From positions 1 through 56,503 of the forward strand of contig JAQGBZ010000386.1 in assembly GCA_034687125.1 (NCBI GenBank): DNA of 56,503 bases, in the 5' to 3' direction. This DNA is from Neelides folsomi (Eukaryota > Arthropoda > Collembola > Neelipleona > Neelidae). The position numbers and the translations under genes were made by a program. The notes under the pieces were generated by a model that saw only the letters and a list, made by a program, of their open reading frames with translations, made no database searches and had not been told where the DNA came from. This document shows, piece after piece, positions 34,601 through 47,400 of the stretch (position 1 is its first letter; each line of letters begins with the position of its first letter).

Positions 34601-37061
34601 TGTAAACAAATAAATGTGGATCTTCCTTAAACTAAATTGCTTTTCGATCCATGCCAAAAGATTAAGTTTAATAAGAATCAAACCATGTTCTTCCTTGTTT
34701 CCTTCTATCACATAGTAGTCTGGCCTATCATGTTGATGTTAATATGATAATGATAAAAAACCGAAATGAAGCTATGTAGTATCAAGTATATAAATAACAC
34801 TATTAAACGATATAAGCATGAGACTGTCGTTAGAACTTTACATATGTAATAGCTTTATAAAAAGTATATAAAAGCATGTTTATTCATTGACTTCATTCAG
34901 AGCATTCAGATGAGATATAAAATGAATCAAGTGGGAGTGAAAATGCGTAAGTTTCTAAACTTGATCATTTCACTTTTTTCACGTGAATTAACTAATAAGC
35001 CAAATGTGGGCCTTCATTTTTTCCCCTAATAATCTTCAACTTGATGATTCATTGAACGGTTCATTTCCAATAAAAGGGGAATTCGATCACTTAACCTTTT
35101 AGTGTTAAAAATAAAAGAGGACGTAGGTGAGAACGAAGGCGAGTCCACATTGTGAATATATAGGAAAGGGAAAATGGCTCGATGTTTCTCACAACTCACA
35201 AACTGTAGGAGTTCAAGTTGGTTAAAAAAATAATCATGGGCTGAAGCTCAGCAGGATTGAGATTGATGAGGTAAAAGTAGTTTTTAAAGATTATTTTTCT
35301 TTTATGAAATTTCTCTAATCCTTCCTTGCTTCTCACCGTAAGAAAAGAGAAAATTAATGATTATTTCTTACAGTTTCATAACAAAGGTTATGGTCAGTTA
35401 CACTCACATTTAGGTATTATATTTATAGTGCAAAGATTTAATCAATTTTTTTGATAAACAAGAATTTTTTTCAATTTTTTATTAATTAAAATACATAATA
35501 AAATTATAAACATCGGATTCATGTAAGGGTGTAAACTTTAAAAAATGTATGAAAAAGTAATCCTTCGGAATTTTATTACCCGTAATAAGTTAAACAGGGA
35601 AAAGTATGTTAATCGTATGTATCAGAACATTTCGATCTTCCCTATTTTCAGAAAAACCTTCGCCCAAGTTTATTACTTAATAATGATTTAAATTAGACTT
35701 TCATAAAGTTCTAGGTCGACTTTCTTGCCAGCTTTACACCACCAACTTAAATTTTGACTTTTCCTTGATATTCACTGCATTTAATATGTGCAATTTTGTT
35801 AAATAGAAAAGGCCTACGCACATGTTCTCACAACCCACACCACATTCATATTTTCATCATTGGATTCAACTTCATCTAATGCTTCCTACTTCCTTCAACA
35901 AATATCTCATAAATCACCTTTTTTCAAAATCGAATCATATCTACATTAATAAAACTTAACGGAAATACTAGCTAAATTAGATATGCCTACTACTACCTTC
36001 ATGTTAAACAATTATTATTCTAGCCATTTAAGTTATAATTTTGGAGAGTGAAATTCAGTGAAAGTATTTATTTTTCATTTATTGATTGTGATCAATATTG
36101 AGATTTTAAATAATAAGTTCTCTATTTATATTTTACATCTTTACTTCAATTAGAGTATTTCATTTTTTATAGTATTTCATTTGTACTTTTATTTTGGTAC
36201 ATGCTGTATACCATTCATAAACATCACAATCACTAGTTTAATAAGTTATGATAGAAGAAAAATACTCATACATAATATAGTATATGGCAAATAGATTAAA
36301 TACTCTATTATTGAAGTTAGTCAGTATGTGGTAAATAAGAATACTATTGTTAAAAGTACATTTTATACCATATCAATATGATATCTGAATTAGTCGAGTA
36401 AAAGTAAAAAAATACAGTATTACATCAACCATGCTTTTAATAAAGATTTTAAAATAAGCCATTTTATTTTATTAATTCAAAAATTACTATCAGTAGATCA
36501 GTACATAAAATGGAAAAAGTTTACTTTTACTTTTCATTACCGTTATTACTTTTTGTTAATAATGGTATTTACATTTCATTAAGCTAAAACTGGTAAATTA
36601 CTACCCAAACTAAATGATTTTAAAATTTAATACTCACAATCAGAGAGTCAATATTTATTATAGGTCCATTGATACTCTACAGATATATCAATGGGCCACA
36701 CGTCATAGGTTACAGTTTAACGCATCCAACTTCCTATTTCAATATATGATTTCCATTCAAGTGATAAGATAATTTGATATCCAATAGTAAAAGAACCTAC
36801 GCACATGAGTCTCGTCTCCTTCCGCTTATTAAACGTAATAACCAGAAATAGCCGACAGTTCTTTTATAAATAACGTACGTGTGACAAACGGGATTATGAA
36901 TGAGAAATCCCAACGGAAAAATGCGAATTAGTCCAAGAGAAATCAATCAAGATTATTTTTTAAGACTTAGAGATCAGCGACGAATGAGCGATCAGATTAT
37001 GAGACAGAAGACATGGAAGTGTGTAAAATGTAATCATAATGTAGGTCATAATTTAACTCAC

Positions 37062-37175
37062 ATCTTCAAGCTGGTAAGTTGTCTTCCGGACCACTTTCCT
37101 CCGTATTTCCTCTCCATCATCTTCCTCGTGAATTTCCTCGTGGTCGTTGATTTCCTCTCCGTCCGGGATCTCCAT
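37062..37175 (-). CDS. tmod: Alternative acidic first exon of tropomodulin
   Basis: From ATG at 37175 the minus strand encodes 38 residues, beginning MEIPDGEEINDHEEIHEEDD and ending RRKVVRKTTYQLED, before a perfect GTGAGT donor. The exon ends in phase 0, matching the acceptor of the tmod exon at 26976, which itself stays open upstream of its ATG (NSTLTTTKTTTM). The product would be a longer tropomodulin with an acidic and then basic N-terminal extension. GC-richer DNA just upstream (37.2-37.6 kb) suits a promoter. The link across 10 kb is inferred from phase and orientation only. Confidence 0.55.
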
Positions 37176-39876
37176 CTTCGGTGGTTGAATTAAGGAAGGC
37201 GTGGCAAGGCGAATTTAATGGCAACTGAAATGTGTACAGTGGGAGCACACGGGCACTCGTGTGCTTCAAGGGATTAGTTCCGGATCAGTTTGTATTTGAG
37301 TACTGTATGAGGGAGAGATGAGTTCGAATGCCGTCGAAGTTGAAGACTGGCGATCGGAGTGAGGAAGTGACTCCTCACTCCGGAAATCTTTTTCTCTCTT
37401 CTCTGGAGGAGGAAGTAGGAGCAGAGCTCAGTCACTCACGAGGCGCCCCAGCAACCGTCTTGGACACTTTGCCTTTTGCAAAAATGAGGATTTTGGCTTC
37501 GGCTCACTCTCGGGGTTCTTGGCAGCCCGCCTACCCTCACACATTCGCTCCCTCCGCCCGGCCCCATCCAGCAGCTCCCTTTTAAACTCCTAAACAAACC
37601 GAGAGATTTCCATATCTAAAAACAATGAAGACGGTAAATATAAATATCCCCATGAGTCAATCCTTCATTCAACCTCCAAATCAAAGGTTGGAGAAATTGT
37701 CAAGTTTCCCATTTATCAACCGACCACGCGACAGTAGGTCGAGTTCGTCAATATTGATTCTATTTTACTCTCATCAATTGGTTTTCAAGGCGAGATAAAA
37801 TCCGCAGATATAAACCCACGTTCAATTTCTCCTCGTCACTTTTCACCTCTCACGCCTCCTTGACGTGAGTCCTTCATTCATGAATGGGATCTTGAATCTT
37901 GGGACAACAACCGTCCGTGGTCTTCATAAACGAATGTCGATCGAGTGATTAGGAAAGTAAATGAGGTTGTTAAGGCCATTGGACCATTTTTAAATTCAGC
38001 TTGAATATAAAAGAGCATTGATGGAGGATTTCCAGGTTTTCGCGGATGCACGTAAAATGCAGTTAGAAAACCAGACTTGTGAAAAAATACTACAATAAGT
38101 GAGTGTACGTATTTAGACTCAAGACGTGGTGTCTTAATTGAGCATGGCGCATGGAGAAGACTCCAAAGTCTCTCATTTTCATTTTAATGCTGTTGGGAAG
38201 AATGGGGAAATGAGGGAAACGTGTCTTTTTGGTCCTATACTAACTCCTATAGTTCCCACTCCCTTCTCTGGCTACATATTAGGTAATGAAGAGGAATGTG
38301 GGCTAATTGGGACGGTTCATTCACTTGATTTACACTTGTAATCATTTTTAACCCGACCATCCTGCGCAGGATTCGGTTATATTTCGAACGCCGGCTTCGG
38401 CATGTCCCCACATTCCTTCAATGGGGCATGGGATTTTTAAATGGACGGCTTTGTTGTAAATCCCGGGTTCGGGGTCCAGACTCGAATCCGGACACCTTCC
38501 CCTGCCCCACCTCCCTTTTCTTCAGTTTACATTTCAAGAGGTTTATGAACTTATTTGCTGCATCTTTAACACCCTTGTCTGCACCAACTCGTATTTACCC
38601 GAACACCTCTCTTCCATTGGCCTTTCTATTTAAAACTCTTTCTGAGACATTCTCTCACTTTCTATTTCAAGATATTTCCATTCTTATTGACATAAAATGA
38701 GATAGAAGTGATATGGATCTTGGTTAATTATTGTGCTTTCAACAAGCTTTTTACTACATGGTTATTTTATTTAAGGAAAGTCATCAGGATCAATATAATG
38801 CATGCTTTGCTTATTGTTAGAAATTGTAAGATCTCTATTATAAATAAGCATGTTTAAATGTTATTGACATTTTGAATGACAATGATGGGAGTATTGGCAC
38901 TTGGCATCAAGAAAGACGTTGATTTCATTTTAATCCTCAAGAAAGTTGAACTACCTCAAGAGCGAAAGCATAAACCTTTGTTTTAAATCTTTTTTGTCTC
39001 AAAGTAAGGTTGAAATTAACATCATGGTTATTTTCGTCTTGGACTTCTTCAAGGTAGAAAATTAAATGAACGATAAACTTCATTCTATTTGTAAAAGTAA
39101 ATTATGTGTAGTTACATTCAGCAAGTCTAAATTCTCTGAAAAAATTATAGTCAGTGTCATTGCTCTAACTCTGAATAATGCTTTCAAGTCTGAATACCTA
39201 AGTAACACTTATTGTTAGAGTAGTTAATGTATATGATAGATAGATTGTATTTGCATACCGTATTTATTGTCAGAATTGTATGAACATCGAAAATATCAAG
39301 AATCTTTAGAAAATAAATTAAAAGTTAATATTTAATGATTAGGTAATAGACTAATCGATGGCAAAATTATTCTCGTATTAAGTGATGGTTAGTATGACAT
39401 TTTTATTATGTAATGCCATTACAAATAACATTGTCAGAATCAGAAATACATGTGGTTGTAAATCATGAGCTGAATTATTACTTTAAAAAATTATAAATAA
39501 AATTTTTAATGATTTTGACACTTTTCGTGGGAATTGGGCCTTTACATACATATTGCGCTATAGCTATAGGGCATAGACATGGAGCTTTTTCATGTGTAGT
39601 TTTTGTATCTTGAGATGATGATTTGAAAATAAAGCGGCTGGAATTCACATTCCAGGATTTGTTGAGAAAACCACCTGTTACTCGAATCTTGCCATCTCAC
39701 CTGTCCGCTTGTAATCTGTCAGAAAAACCAGGCTTTTCTTACAATTGATCAATTATTGATCTATTCAAATACTCAATTTCTTCATTAGGATAGAAAAATA
39801 ATTGAATTTCCTCTTTATTGTTCTTACTTCTTGTTTAGTACTGTTTTTGTAATTAAATCCCAATTGAATCTCTAAA
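37176..39876. other. Intergenic region upstream of distal tmod exon
   Basis: 37.2-37.6 kb is GC- and CpG-richer and probably the distal tmod promoter. The open frame 37328-37585 (+) in it has a proline- and alanine-rich composition and no domain, and I do not take it as a gene. A GC-rich island with short palindromes lies at 38340-38515. The rest, 38.5-39.87 kb, is AT-rich with nothing recognised. Confidence 0.45.
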
Positions 39877-41330
39877 ATGAAGCCGGCAAGCATTCTAATA
39901 CTGACAGTCCTGACTGTAATATTCTCTCAAACTCAATTTACACACGCTAAAAAGTTAGAAACTGTATCCGACAATGAATTCCTCAAGTTGGTAAAAACAG
40001 AAAAGTTTGTCGTCGCCTTATTCAGTAAATAATTAAACTTGACTTCTAATTTTTATATTTACAATAATCGAAAGTGCATAATCACTTCCTATTTAAATAG
40101 GTAAAACTAATTGTCCAAAATGTGAAGAGTTCGAGCATGAACTTTCCATGAGTCGAGAAATTTTGGTCGACTCGATTGGAGCATGGGTTGTCAAACTTAC
40201 TTCCAGTCCATTGGCCAGGCTCTATTCTCCGGAACTCGAACCAGCCGTCGTCTTTTTTAGACACGGAATTCCAATGCTTTATCATGGTTAAATACTAATT
40301 AAATTAGATCGTTAAATTTTAGAAAGTGTAATTCAATTTTTATTTTTAGGCCCAATTAACGAAGATGATCTTTTAAGCAAGATTCAAAGGAGTCAAGAAC
40401 CTGCAGTGAAAGAACTTAGCGACGACAATTTTGAACATCTTACTCAAGCCTCTACTGGAGGTATGATTAACACCCATGAAATCTAATTTATGTATCTTTA
40501 ATATTTATAATTTAATAATATTTTTACACAAGGTTCATTAAAACAAAATTTGCGTTATAATCCAAATAATGTAATTTGAAATATTTAAAATTTGATTTAC
40601 AGCAACGACCGGCGATTGGTTTGTTATGTTGTAAGTTTCGATTAAAATTTCAAAACTATATGGAATTTGTAACATAATTTCACTAATTTCATTTTGTATT
40701 GATTGTAGTTATAAGCAAACTTGCGTGACGAGCCAGAGATTGCAAGCAATTTGGGAAGCAGTTGGATCGGATTTCAAAGGAAGGATAAATGTTGCAAGAG
40801 TTGACAAAGGAGGAAATGGAGCTGCCACGGGAAGAAGATTTGAAGTTAGCGACACTCCAACCTTCATTTTGTGAGTGTCACTAAACAGATTGATATTTAT
40901 AATGTAAAATAGGTATTTATGTTTAATTATATTTTTTACTCTTAGGTTTCGTCTTGGAAAATTGTACAAATACGAACTAGAGAAAGTGAACATTCCCAAT
41001 TTAATTGATTTTGCAACTGACTTTTTCCGAAATTCAAAGGGAATTCCGGTCCCTCAACCCAAATCACCATTGTAGGGGGAAATTTTACTCATTTGATTAA
41101 TTTTTTGCATATTTTATAAGATACGCAGGAATTGCAATCATAATCAATGTTATTACATTTCTAGTGACGACTTTACTGAAATGGTTGCAGAAAAGCTCAA
41201 GGAGAATCCCATGCTCCTCAAATTCGGTTCAATTGGAATTTCAATTATTGTATTGGTTGCTCTATTGATCAAATGTCGAGGAGGAAAGAAAGCACAACCG
41301 GAAAAATCATCAAAGAAAAAGAAAACGTGA
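39877..41330 (+). CDS. ER transmembrane protein with two thioredoxin-like domains
   Basis: Seven exons, 39877-40024, 40101-40286, 40350-40460, 40603-40630, 40709-40870, 40946-41071 and 41165-41330, give 308 residues. A signal peptide (about 1-25, LILTVLTVIFSQTQFTHA) leads. Domain 1 follows, with a CPKC redox pair (C54, C57) in TNCPKCEEFEHEL. Domain 2 (about 135-245) has FYKQTC163VTS, with only the first cysteine, and the thioredoxin-type VSDTPTFILF cis-proline loop. One membrane helix (271-289) and a cytosolic KKKT end, a dilysine ER-retrieval signal, complete it. The layout matches TMX-type disulphide isomerases acting on secretory proteins, but which TMX it is, if any, is unclear. The half-site in domain 2 suggests a binding rather than oxidising role. 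Nothing links it functionally to its neighbours. Confidence 0.8.
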
Positions 41331-41397
41331 TCATCATCTTAATAACATCTCAATAATACAAGAGACTGTTCTCACATTTCATTTGTTAATTTCCGTC

Positions 41398-41403
41398 AAT
41401 AAA
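41398..41403 (+). terminator. Poly(A) signal of the thioredoxin-like gene
   Basis: AATAAA 68 nt after the stop codon at 41330. Confidence 0.6.
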
Positions 41404-41723
41404 TTTTGTTAATTATTGGAAGCTATTTGTACAAAATATTCCTTTTAAATGATTTAAAGCTAAATATCATAATAATTCACACCAAACTTCCTTGTTAAAT
41501 AATTTTTTGAATAGACTTGTTCTAAATATTACATTCACCATTCAAAATTATCTATATTTGAATGCTTGAATGTAATAACGCTGTTAAGAAATTTCAAAAT
41601 GGTTTCTATTGTAATTGTACTAGTCAAAAAATGAAATTATTTCATTTTAAAAATTCTTAACCTTTTACGATTTCATAAACATTTTTCTCTGATTATAAAT
41701 TCTGTTTTTGTTTATTTTAACTA

Positions 41724-42098
41724 TAGTTTATTCTCAAAATCGGTGCAGGTAAGTTTGAAAAACCCGCATATAATTTCCAGAGATGCGAATTACAATTTCA
41801 CTGTTACTATTAATTGTAGGTGTTAATTTATATTGTTTTTGAAAATTTTTAATGTTTATTTTATATTTTAGCCTCAATTTCATTATTTTATTCTTGCATT
41901 AAAACATCAATAAAATTCAAATGCAATGAAAAGTTATTGAAATAGTTATGTATGTATTTTGTAGATGAGTATTGAATTGGTTTAAATATTGCATATGCAA
42001 TACTACAATTAATTGTCGCCATTAAATTGTAATTCGTATCTCTGGAAATTATATGCGGGTTTTTCAAACTCACATGCACCGATTTTGGGAATGAACTA
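41724..42098. mobile_element. MITE with long terminal inverted repeats
   Basis: A 375-bp element flanked by TA (41722-41723, 42099-42100). The arms start TAGTTYATTCYCAAAATCGG and continue through a stretch containing AAACCCGCATATAATTTCC for at least 80 bp with few mismatches. The interior is AT-rich without an ORF. Confidence 0.8.
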
Positions 42099-42100
42099 TA

Positions 42101-43595
42101 CCTATTTATTCTCTTGTTTGAAAATTATCTCTCTCGGTTCTTTTATAAGTATTACCAGCAATTGGCCAGTCTCCTGACTGGTTGATAACTTCTTTCCATT
42201 AAAAACTATTAAATGGTACAAACCGTAGGGTCCGATATCTGTCCCCCGACCCGGATACTTTTAAAATCATACCCCCCAGACAGATTTCGGGCCAGGACAT
42301 ACAATGGATAGAAGTTACGAAACCGTCGGGAGACGGGCCCTTTGCTGGTCTTTAGTTATAAAATATCAGTGTATTTAGGTAATCCGTCGACATTTAGCTC
42401 TTATTACAACAGTGTGGGCTGAATTAATATTACAAACCTCTTAAGATCATGACAATGTCACAGAGTTTGGCATTTGCCACCCGATTCCGGTATTACCCGA
42501 GCCAGAAGGTCGGGACGGACAGGAACTATCCGCTTCTGGCACATTGTGGGCCCGGAGCCGGACACAGTTTTTTAAATCATAGAATAGTGCAAGAGAGGGA
42601 AAGAATTTGTGAAAAAACATTTCCATATGAACGTTTGTCAAACTCAAACTCGCCAACTTTTACAAAATATTTACATTACAAGTGTTGTGTTTCTCCTCCT
42701 TGAGAAACCCCACATTGTCGCAAATTTCTTAAAGACGATCAGTTTAATCAAAAAAGGGCCTGTCATGTTTTATTGGGAAATATTTCGGTCAGATTGGCAT
42801 TTACAGTTGAGCCCCCACTGTTGTAGTAAGTGAGAAAAGTTCTCTTAATAGTACAGACACTGGAATATTATAAAGGTAGATTTATATATTCTAATTTATT
42901 TGAATAAAATATAAAATGGAAGATTCACAAATCACACTAACTAACAAAACATTTGACAATCTTAATAAACAAAGAAAGCGCCAAATAAATTACGTTGACC
43001 GATCCAGAATAGAAGCAAAAATATTAAAAAAAACACTGGCCAGCCTTACTTAGATGTAAACGGTAACATTAAGATGCCTTCAAATCGCACAATTGAGGTA
43101 ATTACATACTTTAAAATAACCGATTTACACATTTAACAGATTAAAGTGTTAGTAATGTAAATTACAATTATATTCAAAGGGCAAAGTATGTGGAGTCAGG
43201 TGCAACTTACAAGGTTGCTACTTGGAACAAGATCGTAAAGACCAGATATACGATCAATTGTGGAATTGTGGCCAATTATTGTTAGCCAATATTACTCATT
43301 TTTGATGTTGGGCCTTTTGAAAAATGTCGTTTTTCAAAAAATATTAATGATAATTAACTAATTGGGCCAATTATTGGTCATTTAATTTGCTCTAACATTT
43401 GTATGTATCATTTGACTGCTCCAATCTGAACATTTTAAAAATCCTATGGATACGGGACAAAGGAGAATTTGTATAAAATAGGTAATAATATTTCGTCTAA
43501 TGTTATTGTTTGGATTTGTTTGGAATTGTTATATTTTGCAAGATATTGATATCCAAATCACCACGGTTCCGATTACGGTTTTTAAAAGACGTGAA
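42101..43595. other. Unclassified repeat debris
   Basis: Two unusually GC-rich patches (about 42220-42340 and 42470-42560) stand out from the AT-rich surroundings. Arms near 42408-42428 and 42806-42828 (ACAACAGTG / CACTGTTGT) are weak inverted copies. A 45-codon open frame at 42916-43053 (+), beginning MEDSQITLTNKTFDNLNKQR, could be a transposon remnant. I cannot assign a family. Confidence 0.35.
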
Positions 43596-43934
43596 CTAAC
43601 TTGGATTTATACCCAAGTTTTCTAATTTGTTTATCAATAGTTTACGCTCTAATGAATCAAATGTCTTTCTTAAATCTTTTGCAATTAATATTGCAACTTG
43701 ACCTTTATCAAGACTAGTTTTTAGGAAGTCTGAGATTTGAACTAAGCAATGTATTGTATTGTGGTGCTTTCTAAAGCCGAATTGATTATCATTTAAAACA
43801 TTTTTATGATTTATGTAATTCGATAAGTCATTTAAGACTATTGATTCGTCTAATTTAGCAAAGATGCATTCCTGAGAAATTGGTCGAAAATCTGAAGGAT
43901 TATTTGGAGTTTTAACTTTAGGAATTGGAGTCAC
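43596..43934 (-). pseudogene. LINE reverse-transcriptase fragment
   Basis: An open stretch of about 110 codons shows non-LTR reverse transcriptase features: PIPK...SDFRPIS, NQFGFRK, CLVQISDF, DKGQVA and DLRKTFDS, which includes the first catalytic aspartate region. The palm-domain (F/Y)xDD block and everything C-terminal are missing. It looks like a dead insertion of a Jockey/CR1-like element. The family assignment is approximate. Confidence 0.8.
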
Positions 43935-43962
43935 TTTGTTAACTTTCTAATCATCAGGAATG

Positions 43963-43964
<2 letters not shown>

Positions 43965-44012
<48 letters not shown>
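43965..44012. repeat. (TA)n microsatellite
   Basis: About 24 uninterrupted TA units directly beside the LINE fragment. Confidence 0.95.
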
Positions 44013-44014
<2 letters not shown>

Positions 44015-44497
44015 CGAGTTTAATATCTTCATGCTAAATCCTGGAGGATCAATGGAATTTGAGCTTTTATGCTTCATTGAATTCTATGCTTTAAATAGAG
44101 TATAAGATGTTACATTTTGCACTTTAAAGTTATATTGCGTAATTTTGTCTAAATCTTCTTTAGAAGGGGAAATTACATAGTAGTAGAAATTAGAATAGTA
44201 GCATGTGGCATTTGCCAAATTCTTAGTATTTTCAACATCCAAATCAGAAAGAACAATGACTTTAAGTTATTTTTTATTCAATTCCTGTATAGCATTAAAA
44301 ATAAGTTATGACTTTTAAGCATACTTTGATATAGGTATAATAAATAATAAGACATATTACGAAATGTATTATTCGTAATTAAAATAATAGCTTAAATTGT
44401 TTGTTTAAAACTGCCACGATTCCAGTAGGACAGGAGCTTGGAACTTATTCGCACTCCTTCCTCACCTTTCAGTTTGTTAAAGACATCCTTCAACAAG
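44013..44497. other. Possible further LINE remnant and Ance 5' region
   Basis: On the minus strand about 44088-44265 is open and reads VIVLSDLDVENTKNLANAT and onward to a stop; it may belong to the same dead element as the reverse-transcriptase fragment, though no motif proves it. The part from about 44400 to 44497 should hold the Ance leader. No clear TATA box. Confidence 0.3.
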
Positions 44498-47400
44498 ATG
44501 TCTTTGTACAAATTGAGTTCGATTTTACTGTTTATTGCTGCTACATATGCAAACCCCGCTCCCGATGAAGCAAAAGCCAAAGCTTACTTAGAAGGTCTTG
44601 AATCCCGCTATTCACAAGCCTGCACCAAGCAGTCAGTCGCAAGGTAAATGCTAAATTTTAAAATAATCAAAACGATGTTCGGATCAAAGCATCTTACATG
44701 CATTGATATACACTTAATAGTTAGATGAAATAATTTTATTAATAAAACTTTGTTTATAGTTGGGACTACTTAGTAAATGTCACCGATCACAATGAAAAAG
44801 TTAACGTTAGTAAAAGATAATTATATTTGAAATTGTTTAAGTTTAATTTAAATTACTCACTCATAGATTAAACATATTGTATTGCATTTATGTATGTATT
44901 TCTTTCAGAACGATGAGTCCAATGCATTTGAAGCTTATGCAGGAAAGGTGCAAATGGAAATTATCGACCAATTTCCAAAGTGGAAAGACTTTAAAGATGA
45001 AGACTTAAAGAGACAATTCCAATTTCTTTCCATTCGTGGCCCAGCAAAAATGCCAAAAGAAAAAGTTGACAAGGTTAAAATTAATAAATGCGCACAATTG
45101 TCATTCCAATAGTCCTTTTAACAAACGTCATATTTATACTTATTACATAGATGAATGAGATGGAGAGTCAAATGAAATCTGCTTATTCAAGTGCAAAGGT
45201 ATGCGGCTTTAAGGACAAGACTAAATGCGACTATCGACTTGACCCAGGTATAGCACCAATTACCAAACCATTAAAATAAAGTATTTCAATCTACCTGTAC
45301 AAATAGGTATATGCATAGAAGAGGTAGGTATCTAATAAAGAATGCATCTTCAGAACTTGTTCTTAAGCATTAATCCTTAACATGTAGCATATTGTATTAA
45401 AACATATTTATTAAGGTCGTTAATTTCAATTTGACAGCCATGATGTATAATATGTTAAAAAATATTATTTAATACTCACAAATAAACATTTTATTACTCA
45501 CACAAAGAATTACACACCTTATTACACTTTATGTAATATAAAAATTATTATTTTACTACACGTGTCGTTCAATAACCTATTGTTACTTCCTCAGAAGGAT
45601 TTTAAGTTAATGACCGATATTTCTAGGAATTTCCTACTAGTTGGATATTGTCATAATATATAATATATTACACATCAATTTGTTTATTTGTAATTTCTAC
45701 TGTATAATTTTATATTAATCGAAGCATCAATAATATATTAGTAATATAGGTTTATAAAAGCGTATACCATAATATACGGGATTTTCCTTTAATGAGCTGA
45801 TGTTTGAGCAATATGATGCATTCAAATATTAATCTATAATTTATGTAATTTCAATTAAACGATATTTAATGCATTTTTACAATCTAAATTTAATAGAGCT
45901 TTACACCATTATGAAGACGTCGACTGACTATGAAGAATTATCTTATTATTGGACAGCATGGCACGATAAAATGTCAAAGGAAGTTACTCCTGATACCTAT
46001 AAGAAATTTGTCGGTTTAATGAATGACTATGGTGTTGCAAACGGTATTCATAATATATTTCAATCGTTTACATCACATCATTTTCGAATAGTTTCAATAT
46101 TTTTTAATGGATAACTCATTTTGTTAGGATTTAAGGATGTTGGAGATTATTGGACCGTTTTCTACCACGACGGAAGTCCAGGATACACCTCAGAGAAATT
46201 CAAAGCTGACATGGTTCAAGTTTGGGAAGATCTTCGACCCTACTACACAAAGTTGCACGCTTACGTCCGAATGAAGCTCAGAAAATCAAATCCCGTTTAT
46301 GAAAAACTCATTTCCAAGAACGGATATCTCCCAGCGTGCGTTATGGGAGATATGTGGAGTCAAGATTGGGGATCATTGGCAGCAACAACAAAGCCTTACA
46401 TGAATGCTAAATCTCTTGATGCCACTGAAGCGCTTGTAGCAATGGTTTACATTATAGAATTATAGATATTGATATTAATTTGATATATTTATATACCTTG
46501 TAAAAAATTAATTGTATTTGTTTTATTAAGGGCTATACTCCATTGAAAGTTTTCCAAGCAGCCGACGATTTCTTTGCAGGGCTTGGACTTAAAAAAATGA
46601 CAGATAAATTCTGGAGTTTGAGTGTTTTGGAGAGACCAGAGGGAAGAGAAATTGTGTGTCATCCATCTGGACATGACTTTTGTGAAGGAAAGGGATCAAC
46701 TGATTACAGGTGATTACCTATATAATTAATTAATTATGCCCGATATAAAAATTGGTTGGGTATATGAGTTGCATTTAATTATGGTTTTTTTTATGTATTT
46801 TCTTTGCAGAATTAAACAATGTACAAAGATCACAATGGGAGAATTCGTAATTGATTACAAATTATACCATATTAATTAATCTACCATATATTTAAATTAT
46901 AATTAAGTTTTTATAATTAAGTATATAATATAACTTTATTAATTCATGTTAAAGAGCTTCCTCATTTTTAATATTTGACTTTTCTAAAATGGAATTTTAG
47001 ATAACTGCTCATCACGAAATGGGACACATTGAATATTATATGCAATATCAAGATCAACCGTGAGTTAAACTAATATTGTAACACCTCCATTAATTTTATA
47101 TTAATTAGCAATTTTTCCATGTTTCCTTTTAGATTAATTTAATGAAATCAGTAATGTTATATTAAAGTAATGTTACTAGATTATATAGGTAATAGGTAGT
47201 ATTTATTATTTTAAAAAAATTATTGATTTCTTTTTAGATACGTTTACCGAACCGGAGCAAACCCAGGATTTCATGAGGCTATCGGAGACGCTTTGGTATA
47301 CCAAACTTTTGATAAAAATATAGCTAATATTGAGCAACTTAATTACAGTTTAATATTGGTATTTACATAAATACTTTTAAATATAGGCTTTAGCTGTGAT

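Larger units (their letters stand above)
27468..37061. other. Probable long first intron of tropomodulin
   Basis: About 9.6 kb between the proximal and distal first exons of tmod. It carries the MITE at 28592-28667 and several GC-richer pockets (near 30.8-31.1, 31.5 and 33.0-33.7 kb). Open frames in those pockets, such as 33421-33714 (+), lack domains or splice support. A possible third first exon lies at 32977-33030 (see findings). Nothing else was recognised. Confidence 0.45.

Noticed and set aside
36663..36697. Short hairpin (CCATTGATA / TATCAATGG) as a microRNA
   Set aside because: The stem is only about 12 bp with a very short loop, too small for a microRNA precursor.
37328..37585. 85-codon plus-strand ORF
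   Set aside because: Lies in the GC-rich likely promoter of the distal tmod exon; composition biased, no homology recognised.
42408..42828. A further MITE defined by weak inverted arms
   Set aside because: Only about 20 bp of imperfect pairing and no clear target duplication; kept as unclassified repeat debris.
43596..43934. Active retrotransposon
   Set aside because: Only about 110 codons remain and the catalytic palm block is absent.
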